Shown in pieces: positions 1 through 8,102 of a stretch of 15,879 bases of DNA (positions within the stretch are counted from its first letter, which is position 1; each line of letters opens with the position of its first letter). The DNA is taken from assembly GCA_943349725.1 (NCBI GenBank), contig CALQZP010000018.1, positions 1 to 15,879 of the forward strand, read 5' to 3'. Position numbers and translations under genes: made by a program. The notes under the pieces were generated by a model. It did no database searches and had not been told where the DNA came from. It saw only the letters and a list, made by a program, of their open reading frames with translations. Source of the DNA: Candidatus Nomurabacteria bacterium (GTDB lineage: Bacteria > Patescibacteriota > Minisyncoccia > Phycocordibacterales > UBA10002).

Positions 1-3000
1 CTTATTGATACGGAAGGAGCTCAGCTTGTTGCAGGTTCACGCGGCGAATTTGATGTTGGTGTAGTCTATGTGCACGAGTTTTCTCATACCTTTGCAAAAT
101 TAAACGATGAGTATGTGTATAAGGCGCAATCGCGACTTGTTGGTGTGCCACTTAACAACTGTTCCGTGCGTCCTTTTGCTGATTTTTCAGTAAATGGAAA
201 GCTTTACGGAAGCACCAAGTATCAAGGATGCAGTTTTCAGTATGATGCAGGGAACAGTCCCAATGCGCCACCAAATGCTCGTTATTATCGTCCCAGTAAT
301 GAAAGTGTTATGAATAGAGCAGGTGGTCAGTTTAACGTTGTCTCCTGCGCTCATATCCTCGCGGCTATCAAAGGCGGAGATGCAAAGTCATATTTCCCAG
401 AATGTGCGAAGATGGACGGAATAATCAAAGACGGCGTGGAAAAAACATCAAGTGCTTTCCCGCCTCCGTTTGCGAAGCTACTCTCTTGGATTGGGCTTGC
501 CAATATATCTCCCGCTTCGCTTACCGCCGAGGTGGGGGCGGCTGGACAGTTGGCGGGGACAAAGGTAAAAATTATCGTGCCTGATACTAAAATGCCCCCC
601 GTGGAGTTAGAACCACTTCCGAAAGGGGTGAAGTTTATATCCGACCTCCTTCAATGTGCCGATGAGAGCGCGCGGCAGGGTAACTCAACAGCATACCAAG
701 AGTATCTTACGCAGGCGCCAAAGTGCGCGACAGGCGTTGCGGACGCGACCGCGTTTCAAGAAAAGAGCGCCGACTTGGAGAGAAGTCTCGCGGTCATTCA
801 AGCCTTCATTGATTCGCTGAAAATTTCCGCAGAAGAAACAAAAGAGATGACCACGCTTGATGGCGCGTCGTTTGTCATCATTCCCCAAGGCGCGAAACAG
901 GACAAAGAATATGAACAGGCAACGGGCATTGCTATGAAGTGTATGCAGGACACCAGTTCGCAAAAGACGCTCGCTCCAGTCGGCGCCATCTCTTTGAGCA
1001 AGGGCGCGCCATACGCGGAGATTACTCCGGTACTTGTGGCAAAGACCGAAGCCGTGAAGCGCAAAATTGAGAAAAGTTACCAAGCCTTTCTCAAGGAATC
1101 GGCGAAAGATCGTGGCACGGTTACAGGCTCGACCCTGAACCGCCTTACTCTTCTTTCCGAAACGCTTAAGGACAGTTTTGTGCTAGTAACCGCAAATGCG
1201 TTCTCTACATATCATAAGTACGCGGCGAGCTCGGGGAATTCCATTCCGCTTTCCGTCGCCCTGGCGCGGGAAGAGAATAGCAAGAAGAAAGAATGCTCCT
1301 CCATTAGCACCTGGGCGCAGATTCAGATTAAGGCTGAAGGAGTGAAAGGAGCCTTTATGTCAAGCGCTGTTACCTTTGACGGAAAGACCTTTACGCCAGA
1401 CTGCATTCCTGAAGCGCATCTACTCGGAGAACTTAAAGCTGGCATTGCAAAAAACCTCGCTACTTTTGAAAAGTTAAAGGCGGAGTACGAAAAACAAATT
1501 AAAGAGATTAAAGGAAAACTTGATACTCTAGTGGCTGCCAACTATAACTGCGAGGCGGCTGGCCCAGAGGTCAGCGGTAATCCGCCCATTCGCAAGTCCC
1601 GTTCGTCCGGATCTTCCGAGGCGGAAACGGTTGTTGGCGCGACACGGGGAAGCTCCTCCGAACCATCGTACATAATCGTCGAGAGTTTTGACCCCAGCGA
1701 CCCGTGGGGAGAAATCATTGAAGTGGTTCCGGATGGTGCCGATTCCGAACGAATCGGAAAGATTGAGGCGGCTACTCAATTCATCGCCACCCCTAGTAAC
1801 CCATTCCCCAACACCTTCATATTATCTGATGACTTCTCTTCTTCAGGAACTCGTATAAGGTTAGCGAAGTCATTTTATAAGGAGCATCCAGGAGATGTGT
1901 ATGATTTCCTTTATTTTTTTTACGATAACGGTGCAGGCTCTGGAGCAGATTTTCTATATGCTCAAAATATCAGAAATTTTTTAAGCAGTAACTTGTTTCT
2001 ACCTTCCTTCAACGATACAGAACTGTATGGAAGCAAAGGTAAGCTACTTGGAGCCACACTGGATTACGCGACACTCACTAATTTAACTCGAGGAAGTCTT
2101 GGATTTATCGAAACTTTGTCTTTTGAGACCTTCCGACATGAGATATTTCATTACTGGGGAGTTTATTTACCTGTAAGTTTAAGCGACGCTCGTTGTGACG
2201 ACGCTCACTGGACAGGGTATGTTGGCTCGAGTTTATCTTGTGGTGGTGGTCCCAATTCTAAATTCATTGAGAAAGACAATAAGTATTATTATTCTTATAA
2301 TTGTGCGGGGGTTCCAAAGTTCCACGATTTTGAATTGTACGGCATGGGGTTAATGGATGTCGAGCAAGTCAAAGAAAGAATGGTTATTTATGATAAGAAA
2401 AAGGATTTTGGTAATGACCTAAAAGTCAAAAGTGAGTGTAAAAAGATTACGGCAGTGCCGGATGAATACATTACAAAGTCGTATTCGATTCAGGACTTTA
2501 TCAAAGTATTGGGTCCTTCGATTAAACAATCCAAGAATAACTTCGACATTGCTTTTATTTTAGTAAAGCCGAGAGGAGCAGATGTGAGCAGTGACGAGAT
2601 GAAAGCGTTGCGTTGGTGGGGTGATAAGGCACCAGTAGCTTGGTATAAGGCAACTGAAGGGTTATCCACACTAAACAACGTGGTGCCAAAGAATGTCGTT
2701 TCTCCCGTAATTTCTAATGTCAAAGTAGTAAAGGATAGTTCACAAATAATGGTTTCTTGGCAGACTGATACACCTGCCGTCTCAGCGGTTTTTCTCAAGA
2801 ACAAAATGTTTCCCGGAATGTCTGGGCAACTTATATTTCGTTCTAAGTTAAGTCCGCCTGAGTACTTAAAGAACCACCTATTTGTAATTGATGCAGCGGA
2901 TGATTCAAATATCAAACATTTTGGTACCAAAGATTTCGAAATAGAGACGGTAATCTCGGTTGACGAAGACCTTAACATTGCCAACGAATCTGGCACCTCG

Positions 3001-3615
3001 AACTCAGTAAGTGTTCCAGATGTGGTAGCGACCCTACAAGTCCTTTCTCCCAAAGCAGGTGACATTTTTAACGCAGGGTCCCTCATGACGGTGAAGTGGA
3101 CGGGTGGGGTGTTACCGCCCGATGCGCCGGTGAGGATTTCGCTGTGGCGGGGAAGAAGTCCGTCTGGTACGGCGGCTACAAGCAACAGGCTGATACAAGG
3201 TATCACGACTCCAAACGACGGGAACGAGGAGTGGGTGATTCCGTCAAACTTGAGTCCCAGTTTCTATTTTATTGAAGTTTCTTGCGCCGACCCCATTGCT
3301 CCATGCGTCTCCGGCGCAAGCTCTGCGTTTCGCGTCGTGGGTTTGGTCAACTCGTTTTATATGTCAGCGGACTTAAAAGTTGACGGTTCGGACAAGCCAC
3401 CTGCGATGAAGCGTGGAACCGCGTTCACTCTGTCTTTTGATGTATCGGGTGTCGCCACCTGCTATCCGAGTTGGCCAGGTAGCGATGTGATTTGGGCAAG
3501 CGGGAAGACAGAACTTGTGTTCGACAGCGCCACACCGAAGGTGTATGAAATGGTCTGTTACGATTCCAAAAACAGCCAAGCCGTTTCTGATTCAGTCGCG
3601 ATAACTCCGATTTAG
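1..3615 (+). CDS. Giant secreted double-zincin protein (M64-like + second HExxH domain + Ig-like domains), 5' partial
   Basis: The frame is open from base 1, so the N-terminus and any signal peptide lie outside the window; 1204 codons are visible (numbered from base 1). Residues 25-38 read HEFSHTFAKLNDEY, the HExxH...DEY signature of M64 (IgA-peptidase-type) zinc metallopeptidases, followed by RYYRPSNESVMNR near residue 118, also typical of that family. Residues about 150-520 are lysine/glutamate-rich and probably helical, ending in a Ser/Arg/Gly-rich linker (525-560). A second zincin-like module follows: HEIFHYWG at 713-720, DDAHW ending at 737 and ELYGMGL at 778-784, the last resembling a Met-turn. 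The C-terminus has an FN3-like domain (about 900-1005), a Kre9/KNH-like Ig fold (about 1013-1115) and a last Ig-like domain to the TAG stop. No C-terminal anchor is visible. Inferred role: extracellular or surface protease/adhesin. The segment around 1795-3020 is more AT-rich than the sequence before it. Confidence 0.85.
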   Translation, partial: LIDTEGAQLVAGSRGEFDVGVVYVHEFSHTFAKLNDEYVYKAQSRLVGVPLNNCSVRPFADFSVNGKLYGSTKYQGCSFQYDAGNSPNAPPNARYYRPSNESVMNRAGGQFNVVSCAHILAAIKGGDAKSYFPECAKMDGIIKDGVEKTSSAFPPPFAKLLSWIGLANISPASLTAEVGAAGQLAGTKVKIIVPDTKMPPVELEPLPKGVKFISDLLQCADESARQGNSTAYQEYLTQAPKCATGVADATAFQEKSADLERSLAVIQAFIDSLKISAEETKEMTTLDGASFVIIPQGAKQDKEYEQATGIAMKCMQDTSSQKTLAPVGAISLSKGAPYAEITPVLVAKTEAVKRKIEKSYQAFLKESAKDRGTVTGSTLNRLTLLSETLKDSFVLVTANAFSTYHKYAASSGNSIPLSVALAREENSKKKECSSISTWAQIQIKAEGVKGAFMSSAVTFDGKTFTPDCIPEAHLLGELKAGIAKNLATFEKLKAEYEKQIKEIKGKLDTLVAANYNCEAAGPEVSGNPPIRKSRSSGSSEAETVVGATRGSSSEPSYIIVESFDPSDPWGEIIEVVPDGADSERIGKIEAATQFIATPSNPFPNTFILSDDFSSSGTRIRLAKSFYKEHPGDVYDFLYFFYDNGAGSGADFLYAQNIRNFLSSNLFLPSFNDTELYGSKGKLLGATLDYATLTNLTRGSLGFIETLSFETFRHEIFHYWGVYLPVSLSDARCDDAHWTGYVGSSLSCGGGPNSKFIEKDNKYYYSYNCAGVPKFHDFELYGMGLMDVEQVKERMVIYDKKKDFGNDLKVKSECKKITAVPDEYITKSYSIQDFIKVLGPSIKQSKNNFDIAFILVKPRGADVSSDEMKALRWWGDKAPVAWYKATEGLSTLNNVVPKNVVSPVISNVKVVKDSSQIMVSWQTDTPAVSAVFLKNKMFPGMSGQLIFRSKLSPPEYLKNHLFVIDAADDSNIKHFGTKDFEIETVISVDEDLNIANESGTSNSVSVPDVVATLQVLSPKAGDIFNAGSLMTVKWTGGVLPPDAPVRISLWRGRSPSGTAATSNRLIQGITTPNDGNEEWVIPSNLSPSFYFIEVSCADPIAPCVSGASSAFRVVGLVNSFYMSADLKVDGSDKPPAMKRGTAFTLSFDVSGVATCYPSWPGSDVIWASGKTELVFDSATPKVYEMVCYDSKNSQAVSDSVAITPI

Positions 3616-3630
3616 TAATTCCTCTGGATT

Positions 3631-3720
3631 CTCCCTTAATAAAGGGAGTACCCGTTAGGGGGAGGGATTTAATTAAATCCTCCGGTTCATCGGAACGAAC
3701 CACCTCCTTTACAAAGGAGG
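3631..3720. repeat. Composite palindromic intergenic element
   Basis: Three hairpins lie side by side between the protease and pilin genes. CTCCCTT (3631-3637) pairs with AAGGGAG (3642-3648). GGATTTAATTAAATCC (3665-3680) is a perfect palindrome inside longer GGAGG/CCTCC arms. CCTCCTTT (3703-3710) pairs with AAAGGAGG (3713-3720). The whole block can also fold as one long imperfect hairpin around 3672. No T-run follows, so it does not look like an ordinary terminator. I believe blocks of this form recur in Patescibacteria intergenic regions, but that is recollection, not something shown here. Confidence 0.7.
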
Positions 3721-3752
3721 AATAAGAGATAAAACACATAAGTCCTAATACT

Positions 3753-4556
3753 ATGAAATACTCTCGAAAAATTATCGCTATATGTATGGTTCTCGCCTGG
3801 GCTGTCCAGGTCACCTTCGTCTTTGCCGCTGAAGTGGTCCCTTCGGTGAATCCGAAAGACGGTACCAGACTATATTTAACCTATTCAGGTGTTATGCCGG
3901 AAGCGGGTTTTGTCGTTAAGCGAACCACGGGAGTGCCCACGTCAGAGAGTGTTTGGACGGAGCTTTCAGGGTTTCCTGCGGAAGACACGGGTCTTACTTT
4001 CGGCACCGAGTACACCTATGCGCTTTTTAGTGATTCAGCGGGACATCTTTTGCCAAACCAACATCTCTACAGCCAAATTCCCAACCGACAGATGGTGGAA
4101 AGTGCGGGGGCGAGAGTAACGGTTGACGAGGGAGGGCAGGCGGGAACTCCTCAAAAACGGAGTACCCGAGTTTCTGCCGGAAGCGCCGGCGAAACCGCTG
4201 TGGGTCAGAAGAACCAAAACGGAGCCGAAGATACCGGAGTCGCGACTTCAGACGCTACCGTCGCCACATTCCTTGAAAGAGTAAGCGGGATACTCAACAC
4301 ACTTGTTCCTTTTATCGTAGGCCTTGCAGTCTTTGTCATTATCTGGGGCATTTTTACCTACATTACGCAGGCCTCAAACGAGGAGAAGCGAGAGGAGGCG
4401 AAGAAATACATTCTCTGGGGTGTTGTTGGGGTATTTATGATGCTTTCCGTTTGGGGATTTGTGAATATCTTGCTCAACACGTTTGAGCTTGATAAGCAGA
4501 TTGACTCCGAAACGATTCCGAAAGTACCCACTATTGTGGCGCCCGCTGCCCCTTAA
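3753..4556 (+). CDS. Secreted pilin-like protein with TrbC/VirB2-type two-helix C-terminus
   Basis: 267 aa. Residues 1-25 form a classic signal peptide (basic MKYSRK, hydrophobic core, likely cleavage after VFA). Residues about 30-120 look like a beta-rich FN3-like domain. Residues 122-160 are a Gly/Ser/Gln-rich linker containing coding hairpin repeats. The C-terminus has two membrane helices, about 180-202 and 218-242, joined by a charged loop (NEEKREEAKK). This is the topology of TrbC/VirB2 pilins and of similar two-helix proteins common in Parcubacteria. A role in a surface filament or secretion channel is inference; no other type IV secretion genes are visible. The start is chosen because the signal peptide begins there. 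The AGGAGG at 3715-3720 is 32 nt upstream and belongs to a palindrome, so it is not a Shine-Dalgarno site. TAA stop. Confidence 0.8.
   Translation: MKYSRKIIAICMVLAWAVQVTFVFAAEVVPSVNPKDGTRLYLTYSGVMPEAGFVVKRTTGVPTSESVWTELSGFPAEDTGLTFGTEYTYALFSDSAGHLLPNQHLYSQIPNRQMVESAGARVTVDEGGQAGTPQKRSTRVSAGSAGETAVGQKNQNGAEDTGVATSDATVATFLERVSGILNTLVPFIVGLAVFVIIWGIFTYITQASNEEKREEAKKYILWGVVGVFMMLSVWGFVNILLNTFELDKQIDSETIPKVPTIVAPAAP
4134..4190. repeat. Coding hairpin repeats in the pilin linker, sharing a 13-mer with the aldolase gene
   Basis: The word GGGCAGGCGGGAA (4134-4146) matches GGGCAAGCGGGAA in the aldolase gene (9511-9523) at 12 of 13 bases; both encode Gly-Gln-Ala-Gly. It overlaps a hairpin: CGGGaACTCC (4141-4150) with GGAGTaCCCG (4159-4168), nine pairs with one A:A mismatch. 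A second small hairpin, GCCGG/CCGGC, follows at 4176-4190. All lie in the low-complexity linker. Confidence 0.55.
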
Positions 4557-4558
4557 CT

Positions 4559-4589
4559 CCGAACATTTCTGGATTTCTTCGGTTTTTTT
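4559..4589 (+). terminator. Weak intrinsic terminator after the pilin gene
   Basis: CCGAA (4559-4563) pairs with TTCGG (4578-4582), followed by seven T residues (4583-4589). The stem is only 5 bp with a 14-nt loop, so the site is weak. It directly abuts the ftsE promoter. Confidence 0.35.
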
Positions 4590-4605
4590 AGGTACAATAG
4601 GCGAG
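4570..4605 (+). promoter_or_regulatory. Leaderless promoter of ftsE
   Basis: The -10 box TACAAT (4593-4598) sits in the word GGTACAATAG. A poor -35 (TGGATT, 4570-4575) lies 17 bp upstream. The GTG start begins exactly 6 nt after the -10, so transcription should begin at or next to the start codon. The same spacing occurs at three other starts in the window. Confidence 0.55.
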
Positions 4606-5285
4606 TGATTTATTTTGATAACGTTTCCAAAATATACAGCGACAGCTCATCCGCGCTTGATAACGTGACGCTCACGATACACCCCAAAGAGTTTGTTTCT
4701 ATTGTGGGGCATTCCGGTGCGGGTAAGACCACGCTCCTCAAGATGGTTCTCGCAGAGGACCGACCGACAAGCGGGACGGTTCTTTTTGAATCCACCAATA
4801 TTCATACGCTTCGGCGCAGTAAATTGCATCAGTACCGCCGGAAAATCGGGGCTATTTTTCAGGACTTTCGCCTGCTTCCCAATAAAACCGCCTATGAAAA
4901 CATCGCCTTTGCGATGGAGATGGTGGGGAGGAGTGACGACGAGATAGCGGTTGATGTGCCTTATGTCCTTGAAATGGTTGATCTGGGGAACAAGATGTGG
5001 AATTTTCCGCACGAGCTTTCGGGGGGCGAAAAACAGCGAGTAGCTATCGCACGCGCCATCGTCAATCAGCCTGATGTGGTGATTGCCGATGAGCCGACAG
5101 GGAGCCTTGACCCGATTAATACGTACGACATTGTCCAGATTTTGAAGAAGATTAATGACCTCGGTACCACCGTCATTCTCACCACGCATAATAAAGGGGT
5201 CATTGATTCGCTGGGGAAACGGGTAGTGACGATGGAGAAAGGGAGAGTTATCAGGGATGACCCGACCGGCAAGTATGTTCTGTAG
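4605..5285 (+). CDS. ftsE: Cell-division ABC transporter ATP-binding protein FtsE
   Basis: 226 aa, the usual FtsE length. All ABC ATPase motifs are present: Walker A GHSGAGKTT (35-43), Q-loop Gln86, signature LSGGE (138-142), Walker B VVIADE (158-163) and H-loop His195 in TTHN. FtsE is a cytoplasmic ATPase that pairs with FtsX to form FtsEX, which couples ATP hydrolysis to control of cell-wall hydrolases at the division site. The ftsX gene follows after a 90-nt spacer, which supports the assignment over other MacB/LolD-type ATPases. The start is GTG at 4605, without a Shine-Dalgarno site but immediately downstream of a -10 box, which suggests a leaderless mRNA. Confidence 0.93.
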   Translation: MIYFDNVSKIYSDSSSALDNVTLTIHPKEFVSIVGHSGAGKTTLLKMVLAEDRPTSGTVLFESTNIHTLRRSKLHQYRRKIGAIFQDFRLLPNKTAYENIAFAMEMVGRSDDEIAVDVPYVLEMVDLGNKMWNFPHELSGGEKQRVAIARAIVNQPDVVIADEPTGSLDPINTYDIVQILKKINDLGTTVILTTHNKGVIDSLGKRVVTMEKGRVIRDDPTGKYVL

Positions 5286-5302
5286 AATAAAGAAGTAAGA
5301 GT

Positions 5303-5368
5303 TATGAATTAAGCAAAAGAACTTTTTTCCGTTATTCCTTCCTAATTCATACTTCATACGTCATAATT
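5303..5368. repeat. Self-similar AT-rich spacer repeat between ftsE and ftsX
   Basis: TATGAATTA (5303-5311) is an inverted copy of TAATTCATA (5343-5351), and a third copy, CATAATTCAT, follows at 5362-5371. The spacer therefore consists of variants of one word in both orientations. No promoter or terminator function is clear. Confidence 0.55.
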
Positions 5369-5375
5369 CATTTAT

Positions 5376-6299
5376 ATGTGGACTTCAATCAAACGTGTTA
5401 TCAAAGCTGGGGTGGTCAATTCTTACCGCAACGGGTTTGTCTCCCTCGCGTCGGTTTTGATTATGACCGTGACACTGTTTGTGATTGGGTCGGTTATCTT
5501 TCTCTCCGCCACGCTCTCTGCCTCACTTGAGGAAATAAGGAGCAAGGTTGATGTCAACGTTTATTTTCTCACCAGCGCGAAGGAGGAAGAGGTGCAGACA
5601 CTTGCGAAGGCGCTCCGCACACTCCCCGAGGTCAAAGAAGTTGAGTATATTTCGCGCGCGCAGGCACTCCTGGACTTTAAAAAGCGTCACGAAAACGACG
5701 AACTGACACTTCAGGCTCTGCAGGAGCTCCCCGATAATCCTCTTGGCGCAGTACTCAACGTGAAGGCCAAAGAGCCGTCGCAATATGAAGGTATCGCGAA
5801 CTTCCTCAAGGGTGACAGTGCGCTTTCCAGCAATACAAAGAATGTCATTGATGAGGTCAACTATTACGACAACAAGACAGCGATAGACAAACTTTCGGGT
5901 ATCCTCATCTCGGCCGAGCGTCTCGGCTTTGGGTTCGCACTTCTGCTTGTTATCATTTCTATCAGTATCGCGTTCAACACCATTCGTCTCGCCATCTATA
6001 TTTCTCGGGAGGAAATCGGGGTGATGCGTCTTGTGGGAGCCAGCAATAAATACATTCGCGGGCCATTTGTGGTTTCCGGAATACTCTATGGTGTGGTCTC
6101 ATCGCTTCTTACCCTTGCTCTCTTCTATCCACTCACGTATTATCTCGGTGATTCCACGGAGAATTTCTTCAGTGGGCTCAACCTGTTTCGGTACTATCTC
6201 GCGCATTTTGGGGAATTCTTCCAGATACTCGTCGGTTCCGGCATCGCACTCGGGGCAATTTCCAGTTTTCTCGCGGTTAGGCGATATTTGAACGTATAA
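5376..6299 (+). CDS. ftsX: Cell-division permease FtsX
   Basis: 307 aa, typical for FtsX. The cytoplasmic N-terminus is followed by TM1 (about 21-46), an extracytoplasmic domain (about 47-180, including the NVYFLTSAKEEEV beta strand and a PEVKEVEYISRAQAL segment), then TM2 (184-204), TM3 (230-255) and TM4 (281-301). The conserved cytoplasmic loop REEIGVMRLVGAS (211-223) before TM3 is diagnostic of the FtsX/MacB permease fold. It forms the membrane half of FtsEX; the extracytoplasmic loop normally docks a peptidoglycan hydrolase or its activator, and no such partner gene is adjacent here. There is no Shine-Dalgarno site before ATG 5376. TAA stop. Confidence 0.93.
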   Translation: MWTSIKRVIKAGVVNSYRNGFVSLASVLIMTVTLFVIGSVIFLSATLSASLEEIRSKVDVNVYFLTSAKEEEVQTLAKALRTLPEVKEVEYISRAQALLDFKKRHENDELTLQALQELPDNPLGAVLNVKAKEPSQYEGIANFLKGDSALSSNTKNVIDEVNYYDNKTAIDKLSGILISAERLGFGFALLLVIISISIAFNTIRLAIYISREEIGVMRLVGASNKYIRGPFVVSGILYGVVSSLLTLALFYPLTYYLGDSTENFFSGLNLFRYYLAHFGEFFQILVGSGIALGAISSFLAVRRYLNV

Positions 6300-6306
6300 C
6301 GGACAG

Positions 6307-6379
6307 GTAACAGGAATAAGACTCGAGAGGAAAAAACAAGGCAATTTCGTTCTAGTTACGTGTTACTGGTTCCAGTTAC
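6307..6379. repeat. Inverted-repeat spacer between ftsX and pyrG
   Basis: GTAACAGGAA (6307-6316) and TTCCAGTTAC (6370-6379) are inverted copies with one mismatch. Further GTTAC words (AGTTACGTGTTACTGG) lie between them. The layout resembles the ftsE-ftsX spacer: one word repeated in both orientations. Confidence 0.5.
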
Positions 6380-6384
6380 ACTTT

Positions 6385-8067
6385 ATGAGTAAAGCAAAGC
6401 AACACAAATACATTTTCGTCATTGGCGGGGTTATGTCCGGAGTGGGCAAGGGTATCGCCACCTCCTCAATCGGTGCGATTTTGCAGTCCAAAGGGTTCAA
6501 GGTGAACCTCATGAAAATTGACCCGTACCTTAATGTGGATGCGGGGACGATGAACCCCACCGAACACGGTGAAGTCTTTGTCCTCAGTTCCGGTCTTGAG
6601 ACCGACCAGGATATGGGGAACTACGAGCGGTTTTTGAACCGCGACCTTTCGCCTTCGGACTATATGACAAGCGGAATGGTGTACAAAGCGGTTATTGAAC
6701 GTGAGCGAAGTTTGGGCTACAAGGGAAAGTTCGTGGAGGCTATTCCTCACGTCACGGATGAAATCCGCGAGCGCATTATACACGCGAGTAAGGTTAGCGA
6801 CTCCGATATTTCCGTGGTTGAAATCGGCGGGACGATCGGTGATTTTCAGAACGAGCTTTTTATTGAAGCCGCTCGCGTACTTAAACTCAAAAATCCTAAT
6901 GACGTTATCTTTATTCTCGTTTCCTATCTTCCGGTACCCGGCTCTCTTGGTGAGATGAAGACCCGCCCGACACAGAACGCCATTCGGCAAGTGAACTCCT
7001 ACGGCGTGCAACCCGACATCATCATCGCCCGCGGACCACAGGCGCTTGACCACAAGCGCAAGGAAAAGATAGCACTATCTTGTTCTGTGCCGGTAGAGCA
7101 CGTTATCTCCGCTCCCGATATAGAGACGATTTACGAAGTACCGGTCAATTTTGAGAAGGATAATTTGAGCGGGATTTTGCTGAACGCGCTTCGTTTGCGG
7201 GCAATCAAAAAAGATGGGCTCGCGCCGTGGAAGAAATTGGTTTCAAGGATTAAATCACTCAAAGATGAAGTCCATATCGGTATCATCGGCAAGTATTTTG
7301 ATACGGGCGACTTCGTGCTCTCCGATGCGTACCTCTCGGTTATTGAAGCGGTGAAGCATTCCGCCTATGCGCTCGGCAAAAAGCCGGTGATGACCTGGAT
7401 TAATTCCAAGGATTTTTCCTCCGAAGGAGGATCCGCCTCCGGCGGAGAACACGCAAAGGACGTATCAATGCTCCAGGCCTTTGATGGGGTGGTGGTGCCC
7501 GGAGGCTTTGGCGAAAGTGGCATTGAAGGGAAGATAAAGGCGATCAAATATGTTCGCGAAAACAAGATCCCGTATTTTGGTCTCTGCTATGGTATGCAAC
7601 TTGCAACCATTGAATACGCACGCCATATTGCGGGACTTAAAGATGCAAATACCACCGAAATCAATCCGAAAACCGCGCACCCCGTGATTGATATTATGCC
7701 GGAGCAAAAGAAACATATGGCGGAAGGGAAGTACGGCGCAACCATGCGCCTCGGCTCGTATCTTGCGCACCTCAAAAAAGGAACGATTGCATCCGAGGCG
7801 TACGGAACAGACGTAATTAGCGAACGTCACCGTCATCGCTACGAAGTAAATCCGGAGTATATCGCGCAGATTGAAAAGGCCGGTCTTGTCTTTTCGGGTA
7901 AGTCGCCAAACGGCGTCTTAATGGAAATCGCAGAGCTCCCAAAGTCCGTGCATCCGTTTTTCCTCGGCACGCAGTTCCATCCCGAGCTCCAATCTCGTCC
8001 CCTTGCGCCCCACCCGCTTTTTATCGCCTTCATTAAAGCTTCAACAGAACGCTCCAAGAAGAAATGA
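6385..8067 (+). CDS. pyrG: CTP synthase (glutamine-hydrolysing)
   Basis: 560 aa. It converts UTP to CTP using ATP and glutamine, the last step of pyrimidine nucleotide synthesis. The N-terminal synthetase domain (1 to about 270) has the P-loop GGVMSGVGKGIA (14-25), KIDPYLNVDAGTMNPTEHGEVF (about 44-65) and EIGGTIGD. The C-terminal class I glutamine amidotransferase domain (about 290-550) has oxyanion-loop VPGGFGESG, nucleophile Cys401 in FGLCYGMQ, and His532/Glu534 in QFHPEL, so the triad is complete. GVMSGVGKG and GLCYGMQ differ from the common GVVSSLGKG and GICLGMQ; I associate this subtype with CPR bacteria. Residues 345-354 form a Ser/Gly insertion encoded by two tandem hairpins. No Shine-Dalgarno site. 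TGA stop. Confidence 0.96.
   Translation: MSKAKQHKYIFVIGGVMSGVGKGIATSSIGAILQSKGFKVNLMKIDPYLNVDAGTMNPTEHGEVFVLSSGLETDQDMGNYERFLNRDLSPSDYMTSGMVYKAVIERERSLGYKGKFVEAIPHVTDEIRERIIHASKVSDSDISVVEIGGTIGDFQNELFIEAARVLKLKNPNDVIFILVSYLPVPGSLGEMKTRPTQNAIRQVNSYGVQPDIIIARGPQALDHKRKEKIALSCSVPVEHVISAPDIETIYEVPVNFEKDNLSGILLNALRLRAIKKDGLAPWKKLVSRIKSLKDEVHIGIIGKYFDTGDFVLSDAYLSVIEAVKHSAYALGKKPVMTWINSKDFSSEGGSASGGEHAKDVSMLQAFDGVVVPGGFGESGIEGKIKAIKYVRENKIPYFGLCYGMQLATIEYARHIAGLKDANTTEINPKTAHPVIDIMPEQKKHMAEGKYGATMRLGSYLAHLKKGTIASEAYGTDVISERHRHRYEVNPEYIAQIEKAGLVFSGKSPNGVLMEIAELPKSVHPFFLGTQFHPELQSRPLAPHPLFIAFIKASTERSKKK
7417..7446. repeat. Tandem hairpins inserted in frame in pyrG
   Basis: TCCTCC (7417-7422) pairs with GGAGGA (7426-7431), and directly after it TCCGCC (7432-7437) pairs with GGCGGA (7441-7446), each with a 3-nt loop. 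They encode Ser-Ser-Glu-Gly-Gly-Ser-Ala-Ser-Gly-Gly at residues 345-354, between the INSKDF strand and the VPGGFG loop of the amidotransferase domain, where CTP synthases usually have a shorter link. Confidence 0.65.
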
Positions 8068-8102
8068 TAAAAAGAATACTCGGTTTAAATCGCACTTAGT
8101 TC

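Noticed and set aside
3715..3720. AGGAGG as Shine-Dalgarno site of the pilin gene
   Set aside because: It is 32 nt before the ATG and forms the right arm of a perfect palindrome.
3616..3752. CRISPR array
   Set aside because: The palindromes differ from one another in sequence and spacing; there are no regular direct repeats or cas genes.
6466..7053. Antisense reading frame opposite pyrG
   Set aside because: It mirrors conserved pyrG codons and shows no motif of its own.
8065..8067. UGA recoding (code 25) as found in some CPR lineages
   Set aside because: TGA ends pyrG and the membrane-protein gene at the expected lengths, and conserved Gly/Trp positions use normal codons.
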